A stretch of DNA of 64,000 nt from Zhengitettix transpicula. Lineage: Eukaryota; Arthropoda; Insecta; Orthoptera; Tetrigidae. The stretch covers positions 165,104,746 through 165,168,745 of the forward strand of contig CM073590.1 in NCBI GenBank assembly GCA_037074705.1, read 5' to 3'. Positions 56,315 through 64,000 of this stretch are shown here, in pieces. The notes beneath the pieces are model-generated. The model was not told the origin of the DNA. It did no database searches and saw only the letters and a list, made by a program, of their open reading frames with translations. Both the position numbers and the translations under genes were made by a program. Within the stretch, counting starts at the first letter, position 1. Each line of letters starts with the position of its first letter.

Positions 56315-56738
56315 AGGTTACCTCGGCCTGTTTTGAGAGGTGTATGTTTCGGGGTCACAGACCTTGGGCATACGGTAAGAGTTGTTCACTGTACCCATTG
56401 GAAGAGTCGGCCAGCTGCCTCCTAAACTGGTCGAGGTACGGAGAAGGGAATGCTGCGTCCCCACACCAAACTCTTCTCCCGCTATCGAAAGGGCGTGGGA
56501 CAAGTACCCAATGCCCGACCTACCTGATGCAGGTTTTTCTAGGATTTTCCCTGCATTACTTTTAGGCAAATGCCGGGTAGGATCCTTAAATTATAGCCCG
56601 GGGGCCCTAGTTAACCCTTGGCTACCTTCCTTTACCCTTCCGCATCCCCCCTTTCAGATCCCTTCCTATGCTATTAAAGCGGAGTTGCCACTATGTGGAG
56701 TGCCCTCATGTAGCCTGTTACCCTAAAAAAAAAAGTTA
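56315..56738 (+). repeat. SINE-like retroposon A, copy 12 (5' truncated, young)
   Basis: Plus-strand copy from CCTCGGCCTGTTTTGAGAGG to GCCTGTTACCCT plus ten A residues. Open frames of 73-114 codons on both strands lie within it. It meets copy 13 tail to tail. Confidence 0.93.
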
Positions 56739-57140
56739 CATAAGGTTCATTTACGTGATGGTCTCTACCCTTTAATAACATAGGAAGGGATGGAAAGAAG
56801 GAAGCGGAAGATAGAGCATAGTAGCCGAGGGTTAACTAGAGCCTCCAGTTATAGTTTAGGGATCCTACCCAACATTCTGTAAAATATGACGCAATGTAAA
56901 TCAGGGGGCAAACTTGTCAGGTAGGTCGGTAGCTTCGCATTTGTCCCACGAACTTCGTATTGTTGTTAGGGCACACCATTCCCGACTCAATGCTTCGACC
57001 AGGTTTGGAGCAGCTTGCTGACTGTTCCAATGAAAACAACAGACAACGCGTGCAGTATGCCCAACGTCCGAGATCATCGGAGTATGAAAGGCTTACGGGA
57101 ACTTTCATTCAAATTTCCCTGTTGATATCTAAGGACAGGA
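56739..57140 (-). repeat. SINE-like retroposon A, copy 13 (old, diverged)
   Basis: The plus strand begins GTTACATAAGGTTCATTTACG, then TTTAATAACATAGGAAGGGA, GGATCCTACCCAACATTCTG and CAGGTAGGTCGGTAGCTTCG. It is clearly older than copy 12. Confidence 0.82.
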
Positions 57141-57144
57141 AATC

Positions 57145-58960
57145 TTAAAGGAGGAAGTGGCGATACTTCTTCACGAATGCTTTTACAGCAGTCATTTCGC
57201 CCTTAAGTGAGTACATGTCTGTAAGAGTTGTGGACTCACTTTCCTATGCTCTTAGCTCATATTTAATTACCATTGTATAATATGAAATACTAAATATTTT
57301 AATCGCACTGATATGTCATTATACTTCTTGAAAACATTCAATGATTTTATTTTTTCGTAGTTTTTAATATAAGAACCGCGATCGTGATACATCCGCCCTC
57401 TCTCTGACACAAAGATCATAACACATTTAGCCGAGCCCGCAGTGCTTATAGTCTGGACGTAACCTGGCTTACCCAATGAATGTCCACAAAATGCATGGCT
57501 TGTTACAAGGAAATACAAAAAAACGAAGTTATAATTTTTATGTGCTTTAAAATGACATGCGTACAGTTTTCCTACCATGGAAAGCCGCAATTAGGTTTTA
57601 ATTTTGAACTAAATTACTCTTTAAAGATTATCGCGCTATCTGGACGAGCGGATGAACCGAATTTAATGGAATTTAACCCTACAAAAAATATTCCAATTGA
57701 TCTTTATTTGGTCACACAAAAAAATTCAAAATTGACGTTTAACACCGAATATGAGTCCATAAATAATTAAAATTGACCCCAAAAGAGTGATGATTGAGAT
57801 GCAAAATATACAAGACCAGAGCTAAATGGAAACATTTTAAGGGACTGTAGAGGTTTCTATTTTTTTAGTTTTTTACACTATGTGAAAGTTATGTATTCAT
57901 TAATAACAAGATTATTATAAAGGAATTAAGACATAGTTAAAGTATGTATTAAATTTCATATACTTTTATGGTTCGATAAAGTCCGCTTGTTATATCGTCT
58001 TAGGGAATTAATTCTTCAATTTTCTTTCTCCCCATCCCCTCTTCCTCACCCATTCTCACTCTATTGCAAATAATATACTTCATACGCAGAAATATATGTA
58101 GTCTAGTAGCTAAAGCTTGTGAAACTGAACCCGAAAGCTACGTTTTTTAAAAAAAATAAGTACCTAAATATCTTCACGATACAGTCTACTTGATACATAA
58201 TTCAGAATGGAAGTGTATAAATGTTATAGAGGAATTAATTAGAGTAATTGATGATGCAGTGCGCTTAAAACATTCAAATATGAGGGATTGTGCCATCTTA
58301 ACTTCTGAGTATTTGGTAATCAATAAATGATCCAAAAATAGGGCGGATTCTTTTAATTATAACTCATATTTTAGTCCTTTATTTTTTTCCTTTCCGTTTG
58401 TGTGGATAGAGGGCAGTGCGTAACCAGCTATTAAAGTATTTTTTGGAGAGGCGGGGTACTTTATTTTACATATAATTTTCATTAAAATTTTAGTTTGCCA
58501 TTATTCGTTTGAAATTAACTTAGGTTCTGATTTAGAAATCATATTCTTGTGTTTATGTATTAAATTTTGCCTGTATTTAAAGGTACCTATAAAAGTTGAT
58601 TCGTTTAAAATATTTATTTTATTTCTTAATAGTTGTAGGTAGGCTTCCTACGTAAACCACTACTTCAGTGGAGTTCATTTTTGTTTTGCATGTCATTTCA
58701 CTGCGTGACACAAAATATTTTCGTATTACCGCACATTACGAAACGAAACCTGTCACTCCGCTTTTGGAAAGCCTGACAAATTGAAGATAATTTTACAAAC
58801 CAGCTACCTAACGCTGGCATTTATCGTTTGTTTTAGATAAAATAAATACAGTTAATGTAGCATCTGTAAAGTATAAACTTCTATCTTTTATATTGTAGCG
58901 CTATAGTATTATTATTAATATATATATATACATATATATTCCATTTAAATATAATTAGAT
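57145..58960. other. Intergenic DNA, no recognised gene
   Basis: Open frames 57267-57590 (minus) and 57480-57770 (plus) overlap and have no motif. The rest is AT-rich. Confidence 0.4.
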
Positions 58961-58962
58961 AT

Positions 58963-59388
58963 TATCGAGGGTTGAGAGCTTGGCAAGTTGGAATTTGACC
59001 AGGCGCCGCCGGAGCGGATAGATAATCCCTAAGGTCTGGGCTTAGGCACGTAGGTTATTGGCCCTCGGTAGTTACCTGGACTGTCGCACCGTGGGAAACG
59101 TCTCACCAAAAACCCCAGAATTTAAATTAGCACGTGACTTTCTGAACCAATCATATTTCTTGGTTCAGGAAAGATCGATCCAAAGATGATCGAGACCATC
59201 GATATTTCACATCCAGCGAGGGGGCTGTAAAGAAAGGGTAGAGAGACTCCTTGACGAACCGTCGCCATGGACGGACGTACAGCCCCAAACTTGCATCATC
59301 CAGAGGACTCGGAGAGATCAAGGGTGACACATGATCACGACCAGAGATCAACGCGGGGTACCTGCCAAGTGTCTCAATCCTTGACGCG
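58963..59388. mobile_element. GC-rich inverted-repeat element with internal hairpin (unclassified)
   Basis: The ends are inverted repeats of about 28 bases: GGTTGAGAGCTTGGCAAGTT on the left (58970-58989), and on the right CCTGCCAAGTGTCTCAATCC (59361-59380). Inside, CTTTCTGAACCAA (59138-59150) and TTGGTTCAGGAAAG (59160-59173) form a stem of about 13 pairs with a 9-base loop. The block is far richer in GC than its surroundings. It could be a MITE or a structured non-coding RNA locus; no transposase is present. Confidence 0.6.
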
Positions 59389-60074
59389 CCTGGGGGAATT
59401 ACCGTAAACCATGGTTTAACTTGGGATTTAAGGGATCTGATTGTTTTGCCCGGCTAAATGAACACTGTATTTTCTATTTTAATTTTAATTGTACATGTTC
59501 AGTTAAATGACTAATAAATTCTGTAAAATATTCCTTTACTTTATCATTTAAATAACCTACCACTACAAAATATATGTGCTAATTTAAATAATTATGCATT
59601 TTTTAGTATTTTTATTCTCCTGCAGTTGACTGTGATCGAAATGAATTAATTAAATAATTGGAGCCTTCAATCAGCTTTGGTACATTCGTACCCTTAGATT
59701 GGATAATATTCATCAGTCTTCAGTAAAACAATCAATGAAGCGTTATAAAAATTCACAATTTATTTTACGCATTATCAAGATAGAAATGTCTAATAATTTG
59801 TCTATAAAAACTGATTTTACTTTCCCACAAAATTTATTTGGGGGTTGCCATTTGATTACTTTCAAACCGTAATCATAATTATTCCGCGATATTTCGACGG
59901 CCATGTTCAGGCATCTTCCAGGCTCAGAAACGTACGATTTAATTACACGACTGGAAAAACCGGTAAAAACTTGATCTTTTACTAATCATAGTTCCTTTAG
60001 TAAAAGCGGTGTGTAGTTGGCGTTTTTTTCAATTCATAAACTTATTTCAGCGGATAGGAATATTAAACCAAAAA
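59389..60074. other. AT-rich DNA with a Penelope-like motif
   Basis: Apart from the motif at 59885-59931 (separate entry), I see nothing. Confidence 0.45.
59885..59931 (-). repeat. Penelope-like/hammerhead-like motif
   Basis: The minus strand reads CTGGAAGATGCCTGAACATG then GCCGTCGAAATATCGCGG. The GAAGATGCCTGAACA...GGCCG.CGAAA pattern is widespread in terminal regions of Penelope-like elements. It is isolated here. Confidence 0.45.
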
Positions 60075-60567
60075 TATTTTTTTAGCGTATGATGCTACAT
60101 GCGGGTAATCCTCATGGTGGCAACTCCCCTTTATTAGCATATTTTGAAAGGGAGGATGCGAAAAGGCAAACGAAGGTAGCCAAGGGTTAATTAGAGTCCC
60201 GGGGCTATGTTTTAAGAATCCTAAGCGGTATTAACCTAAAAGTGATGCAGGACAAACCCTATAAAACCTGCATCAGGTAGGTCGGGCGCTTGGTACTTGT
60301 CCCACGTCCTGCCGTTGGCTGGAGAGGTGTTTGTGTGTGGACGCAGTATTCATTTCTCCGTGTTTCTACCAGTTTGAGATGCAACTGGCCGACTGTTCTA
60401 ATGAAAACAGAGAACAACTCTTATCGAATGGCAAAGGTCTGCGACCCCGGAATATAATCTCAAAACAGGCCGACTGCCTCGTCTTGTGGGAACCTTAGTT
60501 CAGAAACAGAAAAAGGAAAAGGCACCCCCTCTTCGTCTCTCCAGAAAGTTTCTGCCTGCGAGAGCTA
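60075..60567 (-). repeat. SINE-like retroposon A, copy 14 (near full length)
   Basis: The plus strand starts after a T run with GCGTATGATGCTACATGCGG and ends TTTCTGCCTGCGAGAGC. All family blocks are recognisable with moderate divergence. Confidence 0.9.
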
Positions 60568-61505
60568 ATAACACTTACCACATGTTGAGTGTCCAACAGT
60601 ATTTAATTTCCATCTATTAAAAATTACTTTTTACTTTAACGTAATCATTTTCGTTCTACTTGTTGGATATGCTTTCTGTTCTAGATCAGAAAACTGTTAT
60701 CATTAATAATTTGACTTTCATTACGTTATAAATATTTAATTTCACGCCAAGGACGTTTATTCAGGAGGTTGGAAATTTACTTGTATGTGATGAATGACCT
60801 TCCTAATCTTTTCCCTTGTGATACTGTTAATAGCGGAGATTTCTTGTGCATTTAAATAATAGAGCATCTACAAGGTTCCCTTCGTGATAACGACTTGATT
60901 ATGGTAGAAAAAAAATTGTTCGTAGTGATTTATCGTTTTAAAGTAGCAATTCAAACATTATCTTCTCGTTATAAGATATTTAAAGCAGTCAGTTAATTTA
61001 AATATTTAAATAATTTTTTACTTAAATTAGATAAAAATAAAATAAAATTCCAATCATTGAGGGTATTCTAATTAAAATTAGATATTAATTTTTGACTACT
61101 TAGTAACAAGTTATTGCAATAAAAGATGAGCTAGGTAATTTGACTAAGACTTTCAATTAATATATACGAAGTTAAACATAATTTAAAAATGTCTCAAATA
61201 AACGAAATTTTTTTTTAGCTAAATACTTTTAATTTGCTTCAATATTTCCACTAACCTCTTCATTAACACTCTCTTAATCTTTTGTGAAAGGCAATGTCTC
61301 AATAGCCTATATGGGTAAGTTATTACAATCAAATGTACTTCGGTTTATACACTAAAATTTCATATAAATTTTAATATTTCCTTCTCTTGCTTACTTATTG
61401 TAGCTCCCTGTATTAAAGTAAATAGTGTTTTGCTACCTTATTTAATTATCTTTACAAGATTTTTTGGTATCAACGTAAAAAGAGCCGTTATTATTTTTAA
61501 TAAAT
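60568..61505. other. AT-rich DNA, no recognised feature
   Basis: I see nothing that I can support. Confidence 0.45.
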
Positions 61506-61509
61506 CGGA

Positions 61510-61743
61510 ATGGCCTTAGACAAGCACCATTCTCCCGACCTACCTTATGCAGGTTTTCTAGGGTTTGTCCTGAATAACTTATAAGCGAATGCCTGGTAGG
61601 ACCCTTAAACCATAGCCCGGGGGTCCTAGTTAATACTTGGCTACCTTCCTCTACCATTTCGCATCCTCCCTTTCAAATCCCTGCCTATGCTATTAAAGGG
61701 GAGTTGTCACCACGTATCATGTAGCCTGTTAGTAAAAAAAAAT
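61510..61743 (+). repeat. SINE-like retroposon A, copy 15 (3' half)
   Basis: Plus-strand copy from GGCCTTAGACAAGCACCATT to GTAGCCTGTTAGT plus nine A residues. Confidence 0.9.
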
Positions 61744-62080
61744 TCATATCTCCATCAATTAAATATCAACTAATCTAGTATACTGTGGACACGATTACTA
61801 GATAATAATGTTTCAGTTTCCGGTCAATCATGCGTCATTTTTAGATGGAATATGTTCACGTGGAAATACGAGAAGTTTTTAAGATATGTTACATAATATT
61901 GAATGTATGTAAGGTGAAAACATAAATGAATTTAGTCGTAAATGGAGAACTTACGCGTTTACATACACAAAATTACCGATTAAAATATTAATCAAATCAT
62001 TCTTCATAAAATTTGGCCCTGTTTGGAATTCATCTTGGTTTGCGAACTTGATACGTTTTAAATTAGATACATACGCAGCG
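61744..62080. other. AT-rich DNA, no recognised feature
   Basis: I see nothing that I can support. Confidence 0.45.
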
Positions 62081-62084
62081 AAAT

Positions 62085-62400
62085 AACGGACAAATATAAG
62101 TGATACATAAATACCACACAAGGTTTCTGCAATCCTTGTTCCTTTCGTAGTGTAATTCAAAAACACTAACCCCTCTTTGATTTTCCATTGTCGTTGAGTT
62201 TAACTACGTTTTAGCGTTGCTTTTCAATTCGTCAACTGGTTTTTTGCGGTCCGCCAATTTTACGCCTCTTGAATTTTTCCAATAACGTGACAAAAGCAGC
62301 TACGATTGCAGAAACGTTGTGTGAGATTTCTTTAGCACTTATTTTTGTCTGTTTATCTAATTGGTCTACTTTTAATTACAGACGTTTCATATCTTATTGA
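62085..62400. repeat. Foldback family F, complete element (locus 5)
   Basis: The left arm ATAAATACCACACAAGGTTT..GCAATCCTTGTTCCTTTCG and the right arm CGATTGCAGAAACGTTGTGT then ACTTATTTTTGTCTG are inverted repeats about 150 bases apart. The spacer is unique and non-coding. Confidence 0.75.
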
Positions 62401-64000
62401 TATAATTTAACCTCTGATATTCCCAGATACTAAACTAATATCCACCTCCGTATCATTTTTACCGCATTACATTTTCTGGTTCTGGAATAATACGTCGGTT
62501 CACTATTTCGTATACTCAGATGCAAGTTGAAATATTAACGAGTGTTAGATCACTGGATCAGATCTGTGTAAAATAAAAATGAAATTATTTCGAAAAAAAT
62601 TTCCCTTATATAAAAAATTTTATACATCGTGATTTCTATGACAACATTTCAACATAACCAAGCGGTATAATAAATTCATTTCTTGTATGTGTAAATAAAT
62701 GTTTGAGACATATGGTAATATATCCGGTATTATGGGTGATAACGATAACAAAATGAAATTACTGTTGCCCCCTGTGGCGGTAGTATAATCGAAACTGGCG
62801 TAAACGACAAAACAAAAATAAAAATAAGTCATAAAAACTAAAATGAAAAAGTAGATCTTTTTCTGAATTTCGGTGTTACAAGACCGTAGTACAAGATTTA
62901 GGTTACCTCAAACATGAAATTTTCCTATTAATTTGGAATCAGTAGATGTATTTCATGATATATTTTTATGTTCGGTGATTCTTAATACAAATCGTCCAAA
63001 TTTATTATAGATAATTTGTTTTTACATAACAACTAATTCTTCGGTCATCAGACTAGAAGGTTAAAAGTTAAACTCACTCTATGCGGTGTCCGAAATATTT
63101 AATTATTTTATTACAGTGTAAACAAAACGAAGCGTTACGACGAAGTTAAAAATTATATTTATGGAAAGACTCAATTCAGGAAAATATATATAATAAATAT
63201 GGAAGAGATGCTCCGCAAACATAATTTAACTATAAACGAATAAATCGACCAAATTAATCTGATATATATTTTAATAAAATGAAAATTGGCACATAGTGTC
63301 ATTTTTCTGGAACCTGTTCAGGTGAAAATATAAAACATTTACAAGCGTATTAGTCTAAAAAATTTAGAGACAATAAGATTTTTGAAACATGATATTTGTA
63401 ATACAATTATGTGAAAATTGAGCATTACTTACAATTTATCTCTTGAAAAATCATTAATTACTTAATAAAATTTTGTGGGGAAAATATCGTTAAGTGTGTG
63501 CAGCCGAAATAAATGCTGTTTAGCGTATTGTTGATTTTTAAAATTAAAAAAGGAAAAATAAATTTTACATTTAATGTATTTTGTTAAAATATATTTCTAG
63601 ATAATTTCGCTGATTTATTAACTTATAATTCTATTAAGTCAGGTAATTATAGTGTTGAATGGAACTTTTGGCCCTTTCGTTTCGTGAAAGAGGAATTCGA
63701 TTTAATAGAGTATTAATATGAAATTTTATGATAAAATTTCACGTATTGTCATTTTTATTAGAAATCGTCCATATTTAATTTTTACGGAGTGGATGTACGC
63801 TAAGTTTTCTGGGAACATCTTCGTAGATTGGAAGTGATTCACTTTTATCACTTGGTTAGGTCGAACACGAAATTTTGAAATATGTAGCTTCTGTTTACTC
63901 TGGATAGGTAGCTTGTGTTGCCTCCTAAGGTAACAAATGAAGAAATTCAGAGATTGCGACACACGGTAGAACGAAGTTCCTACGTGCGTTTTATCATCGA
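62401..64000. other. AT-rich intergenic DNA, no recognised feature
   Basis: Open frames at 62620-62832 and 63726-63962 (minus) have no motif. I see nothing else. Confidence 0.45.

Overview
This is an AT-rich stretch of animal nuclear DNA, most likely from an insect. I infer this from the one intact gene, an insect-type proton-coupled amino acid transporter with short exons bounded by GT/AG introns, and from the mix of remnant transposons (Jockey-, CR1- and I-type LINEs, a Tc1/mariner-like transposase, a hAT-type MITE, tRNA-derived SINEs). The species cannot be named from the sequence. A repeat-rich hemimetabolous insect would fit, but that is a guess.

Layout. Positions 1-2270 hold repeat pieces. 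Positions 3263-12415 (minus strand) hold the only convincing protein-coding gene: ten exons that join without a frame break into a 461-residue SLC36/PAT transporter. Its introns contain a mariner-like transposase remnant and a Penelope-like motif. Positions 12416-18900 are upstream DNA with two GC-richer islands (possible promoter or untranslated first exon), a Jockey LINE tail and an ACTAGCT-type dispersed repeat. From 19260 to the end I find no host gene, only AT-rich DNA with transposable elements in several layers.

The dominant repeat is a retroposon of about 520-550 bp with an A-rich 3' tail. I count 15 copies between 19.2 and 61.8 kb, six on plus and nine on minus. Two copies carry perfect 13- and 14-bp target-site duplications, so it behaves as a SINE, although I see no tRNA, 5S or 7SL head. 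Most of the small GC-rich open reading frames in the window are slices of this element. Other repeats are a foldback family whose arms carry CTGACGA...GAAAC blocks like those of Penelope-type/hammerhead sequences (five loci), an 823-bp hAT MITE with an 8-bp target duplication inserted into a Jockey reverse transcriptase, an I-clade LINE tail followed by a 180-bp tandem duplication, a degenerate CR1/Jockey-type reverse transcriptase, head-to-head tRNA-derived SINEs, a 27-bp tandem array, and a GC-rich inverted-repeat element with a strong internal hairpin near 59 kb.

I find no operon, CRISPR array, rRNA gene, functional tRNA gene or new gene system. The points most worth checking are the 15-copy SINE family, the hammerhead-like foldbacks, the 59-kb structured element, and the upstream islands that may hold the transporter's promoter.
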